DNA of 64,000 nt, taken from Paenibacillus terrigena DSM 21567. GTDB lineage: Bacteria > Bacillota > Bacilli > Paenibacillales > Paenibacillaceae. Below, piece after piece: positions 53,812-61,747 of this stretch (the first letter of the stretch is position 1; each line of letters begins with the position of its first letter). Location: assembly GCF_000374845.1 (NCBI RefSeq), contig NZ_KB895423.1, positions 43,078 through 107,077 of the forward strand. Reading direction: 5' to 3'. The notes below the pieces were generated by a model, which had not been told where the DNA came from, did no database searches, and saw nothing but the letters and a program-made list of their open reading frames with translations. Made by a program: the position numbers and the translations under genes.

Positions 53812-54066
53812 ATGAAGAGATTACAATGTCCTTGTTGTGATAATTTCACTATAGAAAGCGAAGATGAGGTTGTTGTAGAAATTTGTGATGTATGTTTTTG
53901 GCAGTTTGATGCTGTGGCTCATGCTAAGCCCGATATAAGCATAGGAGCAAACCATATCTCATTGAATCAAGCAAGGGAGAATTACAAACAATTCGGTGTT
54001 TGCAAGCCCCAATACAAAAGTATGGTAAGAGAACCGCTAGAAGAAGAATTGCCGGAAAATAATTAA
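53812..54066 (+). CDS. CPCC family cysteine-rich protein, likely toxin immunity protein
   Basis: An 84-residue protein; ATG at 53812 follows AGAGGAAAAA, 17 bases after the toxin stop. LQCPCCDNFTIE and EICDVCFWQFD form the Cys-rich CPCC zinc-ribbon-like domain, and GANHISLNQARENYKQFG is its conserved C-terminal part. Proteins of this family are often the immunity partner placed directly downstream of polymorphic toxins. It shares the low GC of the toxin end, suggesting that the two moved together. It presumably binds and blocks the nuclease domain in the cytoplasm. Confidence 0.85.
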   Translation: MKRLQCPCCDNFTIESEDEVVVEICDVCFWQFDAVAHAKPDISIGANHISLNQARENYKQFGVCKPQYKSMVREPLEEELPENN

Positions 54067-54098
54067 GAATAGATGTCCTCTTGAATCTTATACCCTAA

Positions 54099-54422
54099 GT
54101 ATCGCTATTCCGTTACATTGAACAGGTCGATTATTCCTCCACAAAGGGCGCGATTGTATCCTTCACTCGTTCATTGTCACTTCAACTTGTTAGCAAAGGC
54201 ATTAGAGTCAACGCTGTGGCACCAGGCCCGATTTGGACCCCGCTTATCGTATCAAGTTATTCTGCCGAATATGTAAAAACATTTGGTTTGGAAACACCTA
54301 TGCAACGCGCCGGACAGCCATTCGAGCTTGCACCCACCTACATTTATTTGGCCTCGGATGATGCTTCCTTTGTAACGGGGCAAGTATTACATGTTAATGG
54401 CGGTATCATGACGGAAACGTGA
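54099..54422 (+). pseudogene. C-terminal remnant of a short-chain dehydrogenase/reductase
   Basis: The frame, open from 54099, includes the catalytic YSSTK (Tyr-x3-Lys), then FTRSLSLQLVSKGIRVNAVAPGPIWTPL and the end YLASDDASFVTGQVLHVNGG. The N-terminal Rossmann half with T-G-x-x-x-G-x-G is absent and no start codon with a ribosome site precedes it. About 107 of 250-290 residues remain, so it cannot bind NAD. A gene remnant. Confidence 0.8.
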
Positions 54423-54499
54423 AGACTAGGATATTTACTTAACGACGGAGAGGGGGGCATCTCCTTTACTCAAAGTGGGAATTAATAAAGCCCCTCTCT

Positions 54500-55012
54500 T
54501 TAGTTGAAATATAGTTTTAATAGTTCTTGTCTTTGTAAGCTATTTTTACTGTTCATAGTAACGAAATATGGTAATTGCCATTTTTGTGTTGCTATAGCTT
54601 GTTTACTAGTCGGTGTATCCCAACTAGGATAAACTCTTATTGCCATTTTCCCTTTTGAAGTAGCTGTTTTAAGAATATTATGGTTTACAAGAAGTTCTTT
54701 TGGGAAAACGAATTGTCCAAGATCATGATTGTTATTAGTAAAGGTATTAATAACCAATAAATCAGGAGCGTTTTCATATGAAAATGCTTGGTTCTTATTA
54801 TCAAAATCTTTTTCCCAGAAGGCAACAAACTGTCCAGTCTTAGTAGGTGTTATTTTTGCAACTCTAAATCTTACCGATTTAGAATCTAGCTGAAATATCC
54901 CGGCTCCATATTCTGAATTTTGAGTTTCTTCTCGTATGGAGTTTATTTTTAAGTGATTAGGTTCATAAAAAATTTCATTTACATATGTTAACGCGCTATA
55001 AAAATTATTCAT
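54500..55012 (-). CDS. MepB family protein
   Basis: A 170-residue soluble protein of the MepB family. ATG at 55012 has GAGGAG nine bases upstream; a second ATG at 55027 overlaps that site. Pattern: EYGAGIFQLDSKSVRFRVAKITPTKTGQFVAFWEKD, LLVINTF, GQFVFPKELLV and the C-terminal GKMAIRVYPSWD, QKWQLPYF. MepB is known from the Staphylococcus mepRAB operon, where its role is unclear. Here it stands alone on the minus strand within a zone of remnants. Confidence 0.87.
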   Translation of the reverse strand: MNNFYSALTYVNEIFYEPNHLKINSIREETQNSEYGAGIFQLDSKSVRFRVAKITPTKTGQFVAFWEKDFDNKNQAFSYENAPDLLVINTFTNNNHDLGQFVFPKELLVNHNILKTATSKGKMAIRVYPSWDTPTSKQAIATQKWQLPYFVTMNSKNSLQRQELLKLYFN

Positions 55013-55125
55013 TGTTGTACTCCTCATTTTTATACTACGAAATAATGCTTCTTAAATAGAATAGGCTAATCTTAAAATGTCGTCAAAACTCATTGTACAA
55101 CCGAAATATGATTGTTCTTAAGTAG

Positions 55126-55299
55126 ACAGTTGAAAGTTTTAACGGAGTAGTGGCAGACTATGCAGCAAGTCGTGTTGCAGGCATGATCGAACAAGGGCTA
55201 ATCCAAGGAGATAGCGGCTTGATCAACCCAAGCGGCCATACGACGAGTGCGGCAACCGCTGTGTTCTTGAGCAGATTGTTGAAAGTGCTAGCGGAGTAA
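55126..55299 (+). pseudogene. C-terminal S-layer homology (SLH) repeat remnant
   Basis: The 57 codons between TAG at 55123 and TAA read VVADYAASRVAGMIEQGLIQGDSGLINPSG and end in TAVFLSRLLKVLAE. This is the SLH pattern (W/Y-A-x-x-x-I-x-x-L-x-x-x-G-L-I-x-G, then P-x-x-x-x-T-R-A-E). The rest of the surface protein is missing. A terminator (55335-55362) follows. Confidence 0.7.
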
Positions 55300-55334
55300 A
55301 GTAGCTGAGTAATAAGACATCTCGATTGCCTAAG

Positions 55335-55362
55335 AAAAGGACACCCCGAGGGATGTCCTTTT
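55335..55362 (+). terminator. Terminator after the SLH remnant
   Basis: AAAGGACACCCC and GGGATGTCCTTT form a stem with one wobble and end in TTTTT. Confidence 0.85.
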
Positions 55363-55390
55363 TGAATCTAATATAAACATATGAGAACGC

Positions 55391-55419
55391 TTGTGCGTAG
55401 GTGGGGAAAAAGGTAAAAT
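55391..55419 (+). promoter_or_regulatory. Toxin promoter of the type I locus
   Basis: TTGTGC (55391-55396), 17-bp spacer, TAAAAT (55414-55419). Transcription would start near 55426, 56 bp before the toxin ATG. Confidence 0.5.
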
Positions 55420-55481
55420 ATAGATAACAATTGAATCTTGGGTGGGCATGGTTTCCCTTCGAAGGGAGGTGAGGTGAAGCC

Positions 55482-55577
55482 ATGGAAGTAAAAGATGCAA
55501 TAACGATTATGTTCCTATTTGGAATGTTTATCCTTGCTCTTTTAACCTATATAAATAATAACAACAAGAGAAAGTAA
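55482..55577 (+). CDS. Holin-like type I toxin peptide (TxpA/Hol_Tox family)
   Basis: A 31-residue peptide: acidic start MEVKDAIT, one membrane helix (IMFLFGMFILALLTYI) and a basic tail NNNNKRK, the standard build of the putative holin-like toxin family of Bacillales. The SD is very strong (GGGAGGTGAGG) and is preceded by the perfect palindrome CCCTTCGAAGGG (55457-55468), which could sequester it. The 3' end is overlapped by an antisense RNA transcribed from 55730 leftward. Overproduction would depolarise or damage the membrane. A decayed copy of the 3' half lies at 19612-19777. Confidence 0.8.
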   Translation: MEVKDAITIMFLFGMFILALLTYINNNNKRK

Positions 55578-55695
55578 AAACCCACCCAAAGATTAGAAGC
55601 CAAAGGTGGGTTTTCGTTCCTGAATGACTTAGAAGGGAATATACCATCCAAGCCAATTGTACCGACCAAGTGTTCGACGCACTTGGTCTTTTATT
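55578..55695 (-). ncRNA. Predicted antisense RNA antitoxin (RatA-like)
   Basis: A minus-strand promoter, TTGATA (55730-55725), 17-bp spacer and TATTAT (55707-55702), would start an RNA near 55695. It runs to the hairpin at 55616-55579, whose minus-strand T-run terminates it. It is complementary to the 3' untranslated part of the toxin mRNA, as in txpA/ratA-type systems. Confidence 0.6.
55579..55616. terminator. Terminator shared by toxin mRNA and antisense RNA
   Basis: AAAACCCACC and GGTGGGTTTT form a stem that ends in T-rich tracts on both strands. A second hairpin (CCAAGTG/CACTTGG, about 55667-55690, then TTTTA) lies further right for the plus strand. Confidence 0.75.
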
Positions 55696-55701
55696 AAATA
55701 T

Positions 55702-55730
55702 ATAATATCACACTGGAAAACATGTATCAA
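55702..55730 (-). promoter_or_regulatory. Antisense RNA promoter
   Basis: TTGATA and TATTAT with the optimal 17-bp spacer on the minus strand. Confidence 0.65.
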
Positions 55731-55828
55731 AACAGAAATTGAATAAAAGTAAATTAATATTAAAGTGCACTGTTTATGTAACAAAAAATAACAACCTATT
55801 TGTTAAATTATAAAAAATAGAGGGAATC

Positions 55829-55959
55829 ATGAAATTCAGTGGAATATGCTTGATAACTGAAGATGTATCTCATCTGATAGCATTCTACGCTCATTTTGGT
55901 TTAGAGACTCAGATGGAAACATTATAAATTTCTATTCAAGCGTAAGTAAAGAATCATGA
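55829..55959 (+). pseudogene. VOC/glyoxalase-family gene with an internal deletion
   Basis: After GAGGGAATC, ATG opens MKFSGICLITEDVSHLIAFYAHFG, the start of a vicinal-oxygen-chelate domain. The sequence then jumps, out of frame, to FRDSDGNIINFYSSVSKES, the usual end of the same domain. About 75 codons in the middle are lost. It precedes the MerR gene closely. Confidence 0.7.
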
Positions 55960-56007
55960 ATGATCTCGAATCATAAAGAACATGCAGCAATGATAAAGGA
56001 GAGTATT

Positions 56008-56802
56008 ATGTACACCATTGGACAAGTAGCTAAATTTTTAGGTGTATCTAGAGATACCTTAAAATTTTATGAAGAAAAGGAATTAGTAAGGCCTAAGCAA
56101 AATATTGTGAATGGGTATAGAAAATATAATCATTTTGATATATATGATATAACAACCGTAAATTTCTATAGAGAATTGGATATTGAAATCAAAAAAATTC
56201 AGGAATTAAGAAAAAGTAAGAGTATAGAGGGAATAAAATCATTATTAGAAGAAAAAGAACAAGAGGTTTTAGAGGAAATAGAATATAAAAAGCTCCTTTT
56301 AAAAAAGCTTCAAATCGTAAAAGAAGATTGCGAAAAAATTAAACAATTTTTAGGAGAATACACAGTAAAAGAAATGAAGCCTTTAGAAATAAAAGGTGAA
56401 CTAGAACATTTTACTGCGTATGATGAATATGAAGCTCTACTTGAGAACACAGACAGCTTGAAAAGAGCAGTTACTCTAACATCTTTAAGAAGAGTCATAT
56501 GTTTCAACGAAAAAGGGATTATTGAAGATAAGTTTATCGTTGTAAGAAAAGTAGAAGACGTTGTTAAAGAAATAGAAGGTGAAATTCTATCTCATCCAAA
56601 ATGTATTTATACCGTTATTGAAGATGGAAGATGGTCAACGGGTGGAAAAAGTATTGATCATAACGTGGAGGCTAGTTTAAGAAAAGTAGCATTAGAAAAA
56701 GGATATGAACTTTTGGGGCTCGTTTATATCAATATCTTACTTACCACTTATGAAGAGGGGCTTGAACGTATATTTCTAGAAATTTATGCACCTATCAAAT
56801 AA
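56008..56802 (+). CDS. MerR-family transcriptional regulator with effector-binding domain
   Basis: A 264-residue regulator; ATG at 56008 follows AAAGGAGAGTATT, and the upstream in-frame ATGs lack a site. Residues 1-70 are the winged helix of MerR proteins (YTIGQVAKFLGVSRDTLKFYEEKELVRP, in parts). Residues 75-125 form the dimerisation coiled coil. The C-terminal half (about 135-264) resembles a GyrI/BmrR-type ligand pocket, ending in YINILLTTYEEGLERIFLEIYAPIK-like strands. It likely responds to a small hydrophobic compound. It is very AT-rich. Confidence 0.88.
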   Translation: MYTIGQVAKFLGVSRDTLKFYEEKELVRPKQNIVNGYRKYNHFDIYDITTVNFYRELDIEIKKIQELRKSKSIEGIKSLLEEKEQEVLEEIEYKKLLLKKLQIVKEDCEKIKQFLGEYTVKEMKPLEIKGELEHFTAYDEYEALLENTDSLKRAVTLTSLRRVICFNEKGIIEDKFIVVRKVEDVVKEIEGEILSHPKCIYTVIEDGRWSTGGKSIDHNVEASLRKVALEKGYELLGLVYINILLTTYEEGLERIFLEIYAPIK

Positions 56803-56911
56803 AGCAGATATGTATTGACCTGTGAGTTACCCCTAGGTTTAAGCTGAAGGTATCAGTAAATATGGCCGTTATTATATTTACGAAATACTTAGTTTGAAGC
56901 GGGGATTATGC

Positions 56912-57709
56912 ATGAAAAGAGAAAAGAAACTAAAAAAACCAGTAGCAAGTTATATTGTACTAACCAACATCATTTTTTGGCCACTTTTTTGTCTTGTAGG
57001 AGCCATAAGCATGTTAGGATTTCCTGCATGGGTCTTTGATGTCATGTTCTGTATATCATCTTGGTCCTCAACCATTGCTTTTGCAGCGCTGTTTAAAAAA
57101 ATCTATCCTGGGCAGCGTTTTATACCATTTGTAAAAGATAAATTCAAGCATAAACTTAAATTTTCTGTGATTCTTACTGTGAGTATGATTCAAGTCTTCA
57201 TATTTCTTATGATTTTGTTTCTCGTATCTAATAATAGTGAAGTAGACTCTATTTTTACAATATCTTCATGGGGAATGCTGATCTATTTCTTTTTTAAAAG
57301 CTTTCTTGCAGGGCCACTAGGAGAAGAATTAGGGTGGAGAGGTTTCGCTCAAATTGAGCTCCAAAAGAAGCATTCGCCATTAAAAGCTTCGATAATCATA
57401 GGGTTTTGGTGGGGGTTGTGGCATCTACCCATATGGTTTACTACAGGGTTTGTGGGTATTGATTTAATCAAATATATTCTATTTTTTATGATTGCAATCA
57501 TATCCATAAAGATCGTCATGACAGCATTTTATAACTTAAATCAGAATTTAATTATCCCAATCATCATCCACCAATTCTTTAATTTTTTTATTGGCATTAT
57601 AAACGGGAAATTAATTGATTTAATCATGTATAACGCAATTTTTTATTTCGTAACAGCAGTTGTAATCATCATTATAAATCCTAAGAAAGTATTGTATGGA
57701 AATCGATAA
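56912..57709 (+). CDS. CPBP (CAAX/Abi) family intramembrane metalloprotease
   Basis: A 265-residue membrane protein with about seven helices. The catalytic motifs are present: GEELGWRG (E-E-x-x-x-R), WGLWHLPIW with the second-site His, and IIIHQFFNFF with the third. ATG at 56912 is preferred to TTG at 56894. Family members cleave CAAX-type or bacteriocin-related substrates, or give self-immunity to bacteriocins. No bacteriocin gene is adjacent. Confidence 0.9.
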   Translation: MKREKKLKKPVASYIVLTNIIFWPLFCLVGAISMLGFPAWVFDVMFCISSWSSTIAFAALFKKIYPGQRFIPFVKDKFKHKLKFSVILTVSMIQVFIFLMILFLVSNNSEVDSIFTISSWGMLIYFFFKSFLAGPLGEELGWRGFAQIELQKKHSPLKASIIIGFWWGLWHLPIWFTTGFVGIDLIKYILFFMIAIISIKIVMTAFYNLNQNLIIPIIIHQFFNFFIGIINGKLIDLIMYNAIFYFVTAVVIIIINPKKVLYGNR

Positions 57710-57718
57710 CATTATATA

Positions 57719-57760
57719 AGAGCATGTTTTGATCAATCTTTTTTTCAAAACATGCTCTTT
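57719..57760 (+). terminator. Terminator after the CPBP gene
   Basis: AGAGCATGTTTTGA and TCAAAACATGCTCT pair perfectly around a T-rich loop; TTATT follows. Confidence 0.85.
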
Positions 57761-57860
57761 ATTGCGATGAATTTTACACAATGATTACGTAGCGTTCATA
57801 TAACTCCCGAAGTCCTTTTATATACTTAAATTGTTTGATATAGCGAATCAAAAGGACTAG

Positions 57861-58412
57861 GTGATAGATGAAATGTTAAAAAAACGAGATTTGCATGAAT
57901 GCCATTCACTGTATAACTTAATGATGGATCCTGTCGTTTTTCCTTATGTTCGTTATAAATGCCAATCGTATGAAGAGTATTTATTCATAACCAAACAGTT
58001 GATCGTCGAAGAAGAACAGAGGACATGTATTTCTAGTACGATTCTTAACGAGATGGGACATCCCATTGGTACCATTGATCTATATAATATTGTTAATAAA
58101 ACAGGCTTCTTGGCCACATGGATTGGAACGCCTTATTTTGGAAAAGGATATAACCAACGAGCGAAGGAATCCTTTTTTGCAGAACTGTTTCTTGAGCATG
58201 ATATAGATACGGTATTCTTGAAAATCCGTAAACAAAATATTCGATCGAAAAAAGCAGTAGAAAAACTACAGTATGTCAAATTAGCCAATGATACCAACCA
58301 TGAAGTATATCAATCGATAAATCTTACGGAACAGATCTATGATTTGTATCATGTGGAACGGGTAGGCTTTTTAGAAAGCAATGAAGACATGCAACATGTA
58401 GTTGCTACGTAA
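57861..58412 (+). CDS. GNAT-family N-acetyltransferase
   Basis: A 183-residue acetyltransferase, GTG start after AAAGGACTAG (an in-frame ATG at 57873 with AGGTGA is the alternative). HPIGTIDLYNI is the central strand, IGTPYFGKGYNQRAKESFF the acetyl-CoA loop and IRKQNIRSKKAVEKL the last helix. The first 40 residues (CHSLYNLMMDPVVFPYVR) match the subgroup of Bacillus YjcK/YkkB-like enzymes. Substrate unknown. Monocistronic. Confidence 0.87.
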   Translation: MIDEMLKKRDLHECHSLYNLMMDPVVFPYVRYKCQSYEEYLFITKQLIVEEEQRTCISSTILNEMGHPIGTIDLYNIVNKTGFLATWIGTPYFGKGYNQRAKESFFAELFLEHDIDTVFLKIRKQNIRSKKAVEKLQYVKLANDTNHEVYQSINLTEQIYDLYHVERVGFLESNEDMQHVVAT

Positions 58413-58452
58413 CAAACGATGAAAAAAACTTTTTTCTCAGTTCGGAACACAG

Positions 58453-58482
58453 TTGACACGACACCAAATGGTGTCTTATAAT
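58453..58482 (+). promoter_or_regulatory. Consensus promoter with a palindromic operator in its spacer
   Basis: Perfect -35 TTGACA (58453-58458) and -10 TATAAT (58477-58482) with an 18-bp spacer. GACACC-AAAT-GGTGTC (58460-58475) fills the spacer. A half-site AGGTGTC lies at 58498-58504. Likely binding site of the ArsR regulator encoded next (autorepression). Confidence 0.75.
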
Positions 58483-58555
58483 CAAAGCGTCACTAAAAGG
58501 TGTCTAATTAGCTTATAGCAGTCTACTACAGAATTAAGATATTGGAGAGGGTGTT

Positions 58556-58885
58556 GTGACCGAGAACAATCAGATGCGGGATGTGTTTGATGCAATTGCA
58601 GATCCAACGAGGCGCCGACTGATTCAGCTATTAGCAGAGGCAGAGGAGCTACCGCTTCATGAGTTAACGACACAGTTTCAAATGGGCCGCACAGCGGTAT
58701 CCAAGCATTTGACAATCCTGAAAGAAGCCGGATTAGTGCTTGACCGTAAAGTCGGCAGAGAAACACGATTTAGGCTAAACGCCGAACCTCTCAAAGAAGT
58801 TCAAGATTGGGTGGGTTTCTACAGAAAATTCTGGCTTACGAATATGATGCGCTTGAACCAACTATTAGAGGAGGAAGAAGAATGA
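58556..58885 (+). CDS. ArsR-family transcriptional repressor
   Basis: A 109-residue winged-helix regulator with GTG start after GGAGAGGG. VFDAIADPTRRRLIQLLAEAEELPLHELTTQFQMGRTAVSKHLTILKEAGLVLDRKVGRETRF (in parts) is the SdpR-like ArsR fold; the metal-binding ELCVCDL-type motif is absent, so it is not a metal sensor of the classical type. Its stop overlaps the ATG of the SRPBCC gene (ATGA), so the two are translationally coupled. Confidence 0.93.
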   Translation: MTENNQMRDVFDAIADPTRRRLIQLLAEAEELPLHELTTQFQMGRTAVSKHLTILKEAGLVLDRKVGRETRFRLNAEPLKEVQDWVGFYRKFWLTNMMRLNQLLEEEEE

Positions 58886-59301
58886 GTTTAACATTATCAT
58901 TAGATTTTCAGTATACGTCATCAATCGAGAAGGTGTGGGCCGCTTTAACCGATTCCAATAAGCTTGCGAAGTGGGTAGTCAACAATCAAACCGGTCAGCC
59001 GATGGAGAATGACTTCAAGCCCGTTGTAGGATATCGTTTTCAATTCCGCACGCAGCCAAGCGAATGGTGGAATGGCATTATTGAAGGCGAAGTGCTTACC
59101 GTGGAAGAACCACACCAGTTGTCTTATACGTGGGAAAGCGGGGAGAAGCACACGGTTACCTGGACGCTGCAGGATTTAGGAGACGGTAAGGTGAATCTTC
59201 ATCTCGAACAAACCGGTATCTCCAATGAGCAAGCCCTTGGAGGCGCTAAGTATGGCTGGAGTAATTGGTTCAAAGGGTTTGAGCAAGCGTTGGAGGACTA
59301 A
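58882..59301 (+). CDS. SRPBCC/AHSA1-domain protein
   Basis: A 139-residue START-like ligand-binding protein. ATG at 58882 follows GAGGAGGAAGAAG. TSSIEKVWAALTDSNKLAKWV at the start, GEVLTVEEPHQLSYTWES in the middle and GWSNWFKGFEQALED at the end are the AHSA1 pattern. ArsR/AHSA1 pairs are common in Bacillales and probably act on a small hydrophobic ligand. A terminator follows. Confidence 0.92.
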   Translation: MSLTLSLDFQYTSSIEKVWAALTDSNKLAKWVVNNQTGQPMENDFKPVVGYRFQFRTQPSEWWNGIIEGEVLTVEEPHQLSYTWESGEKHTVTWTLQDLGDGKVNLHLEQTGISNEQALGGAKYGWSNWFKGFEQALED

Positions 59302-59349
59302 TCGCATTCGGTAGGTAGATCTTAAAACCTGCTTTACCCGAAACAACAT

Positions 59350-59380
59350 AAACCGGCTGCATGTCGTTTGCAGCCGGTTT
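59350..59380 (+). terminator. Terminator of the ArsR/SRPBCC operon
   Basis: AAACCGGCTGCA and TGCAGCCGGTTT pair perfectly; a weak T-run follows. Confidence 0.8.
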
Positions 59381-59458
59381 GTGTCTACTTCGGACATTTC
59401 TAAGAATGCTAACCATGTAATATGAGTAAAAAATAACACGATCGGAAGGATGTTATGC

Positions 59459-61714
59459 ATGAGTGACTCTAATCAGGAGCATATCGTCATCTCGGGTGCG
59501 AGGGAAAACAATCTCAAGAACGTATCCTTGCGCATTCCAAAGCGGAAGATTACAATCTTCACCGGCGTATCCGGGTCCGGCAAGTCATCGATCGTCTTCG
59601 ATACGATCGCTGCAGAATCCACGAGATTGCTGAATGAGAACTTCAGCATGTTCGTGCGCACTTTCCTGCCCAAATATCCGCAGCCGGATGCGGACGCGAT
59701 CGAGAACCTGAGCATGGCTGTTATTGTCGATCAGAAGCGGTTGGGCGGGGGTTCCCATTCCACAATGGGCACCATTACCGATATTTCTCCCATTCTCCGA
59801 CTTCTTTTCTCACGAGTAGGACAGCCCTATGTTGGAGGAGCGAACATGTTCTCGTTTAACGATCCGCAAGGCATGTGTCTCGAATGCAACGGGATCGGCC
59901 GCAGTCTTTGCGTCGTCATGGACAAAGCGGTAGACATGTCCAAGTCGTTAAATGAAGGGGCAATTATGCTGCCGGGCTATACGGTGAACGGCTGGGAATG
60001 GAACATGCTTGTACAGTCGGGTTCCTACGATCCCGATAAGAAGCTCAGCGATTACTCGGATGAAGACATAGAGCAGCTGCTGTACGGCAAGGCAAGGAAA
60101 GTGAAGATGGATTTCGCCGGGAAGGCAACGAATATTACCGTGGAAGGCGTCATCGAGAAGTTCACCAACAAATACATCAAGCAGGACGTAAAGACGAAGT
60201 CCGAACGCACGCAACAAACCGTTGCGCCGTATATCTCCGAGGGTCCCTGCTCCAGCTGTCACGGTGCGAGACTCAGTCAAGCCGCACTAGGCTGCAGGAT
60301 CCATGGACACAACATTGCGGAGCTGTCCTCCATGGAGGTCGGACAACTCATCCACGCCATTCGGGAGATTGACGATGCTGCCGCCGCGCCGATGGTCAAG
60401 TCTCTGAAGGAGCGGCTGCAGCATCTGGTGGATATCGGACTTGACTACTTGACGCTGGACCGCGAGACGGATACCTTATCCGGCGGCGAGTCGCAGCGCG
60501 TCAAAATGGTGAAGCATCTGAGTGGGAGTCTGGTGGATGTCACTTACATTTTCGATGAGCCCAGCGTTGGCCTCCACCCCCGCGATGTACATCGGCTAAA
60601 TGAATTCCTTCAGAAGCTGCGCGACAAAGGCAATACCGTGCTTGTCGTCGAGCATGATCCCGATGTCATCAAGGTGGCGGATCATATCATTGACGTTGGG
60701 CCTTATGCCGGCAGCCGAGGAGGTAACATTGTGTATGAAGGAAGCTACCCAGGTCTGCTGGAGTCAGGTACATTGACAGGCACTCATATGAAACGGCCGC
60801 TACAACTAAAGAATGATTGCAGGCACCCATCCGGCAAGCTGTCCATCAAGAACGCCAAGCTGCACAACTTGCAGAACGTGAGCGTAGATATTCCAACCGG
60901 AGTGCTGACAGTCGTTACCGGCGTCGCCGGCTCGGGTAAGAGCACCCTAATTAACGACGTATTCCTGAGCCAGCATCCAGATGCGATCGTCATCGACCAA
61001 TCAGCGATTGGCGTGTCGACACGCTCGAATCCCGCAACCTACACGGGCATACTGGATGATGTCCGCAAAGCGTTTGCTTCCGCGAACAAGGTGAGCCCAA
61101 GCTTGTTCAGCTTCAACTCCAAGGGGGCTTGCGAAAACTGTCAAGGGCTGGGCGTAGTGTACTTGGACCTTTCATTCTTCGAAAGCGTGAAGCTGCCATG
61201 CGAAGTATGCGGAGGGAAGAGATTTAAGGAAGAGGTACTCGCATACAAACTGAACGGTAAGTCTATCGCAGATGTGCTTGAGATGACGGTGGAGCAGGCA
61301 TTGGAATTTTTCCAGCTAAAAGAGGTTGTACGCAAGCTCCAGGCGATGAGCGATGTGGGGCTGAACTATATTACGCTCGGCCAGCCACTCAGTACACTAT
61401 CAGGTGGAGAGTGCCAACGTATCAAGCTGGCAAGCGAGCTTCACAAAAAAGGCAGCATCTACGTGATGGACGAGCCGACGACCGGCCTGCATATGTCAGA
61501 TATCGGTCACCTTCTGGAAATCATGAACCGCCTTGTCGATGCTGGCAATACGGTGATCGTCATCGAGCACAACATCGGTGTGATCAGCCATGCGGATTGG
61601 ATCATCGATATGGGACCGGACGGAGGTAGCAGGGGCGGCCAGGTGGTGTTCGAGGGCACACCTCCACAGATCATCCATGCTGAGCAGTCGATTACGGGAC
61701 TATACTTGAAGTAA
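59459..61714 (+). CDS. UvrA-like ABC ATPase (short UvrA paralogue)
   Basis: A 751-residue tandem ABC ATPase; ATG at 59459 follows GGAAGGA. Walker A motifs are GVSGSGKSS (about residue 38) and GVAGSGKST; signature motifs are LSGGESQRV and LSGGECQRI; Walker B regions are IFDEPSVGLHP and VMDEPTTGLHM. Zinc-type Cys pairs appear in CLECNG, CSSCHG, CENCQG and CEVCGG. It is about 200 residues shorter than housekeeping UvrA and appears to lack the UvrB-binding insertion, like the UvrA-related drug-resistance proteins (DrrC type). It may recognise DNA damaged or bound by a drug. Confidence 0.9.
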   Translation: MSDSNQEHIVISGARENNLKNVSLRIPKRKITIFTGVSGSGKSSIVFDTIAAESTRLLNENFSMFVRTFLPKYPQPDADAIENLSMAVIVDQKRLGGGSHSTMGTITDISPILRLLFSRVGQPYVGGANMFSFNDPQGMCLECNGIGRSLCVVMDKAVDMSKSLNEGAIMLPGYTVNGWEWNMLVQSGSYDPDKKLSDYSDEDIEQLLYGKARKVKMDFAGKATNITVEGVIEKFTNKYIKQDVKTKSERTQQTVAPYISEGPCSSCHGARLSQAALGCRIHGHNIAELSSMEVGQLIHAIREIDDAAAAPMVKSLKERLQHLVDIGLDYLTLDRETDTLSGGESQRVKMVKHLSGSLVDVTYIFDEPSVGLHPRDVHRLNEFLQKLRDKGNTVLVVEHDPDVIKVADHIIDVGPYAGSRGGNIVYEGSYPGLLESGTLTGTHMKRPLQLKNDCRHPSGKLSIKNAKLHNLQNVSVDIPTGVLTVVTGVAGSGKSTLINDVFLSQHPDAIVIDQSAIGVSTRSNPATYTGILDDVRKAFASANKVSPSLFSFNSKGACENCQGLGVVYLDLSFFESVKLPCEVCGGKRFKEEVLAYKLNGKSIADVLEMTVEQALEFFQLKEVVRKLQAMSDVGLNYITLGQPLSTLSGGECQRIKLASELHKKGSIYVMDEPTTGLHMSDIGHLLEIMNRLVDAGNTVIVIEHNIGVISHADWIIDMGPDGGSRGGQVVFEGTPPQIIHAEQSITGLYLK

Positions 61715-61747
61715 ACGTTAAATCCGCTTAGACTAATAATTCCTTTA

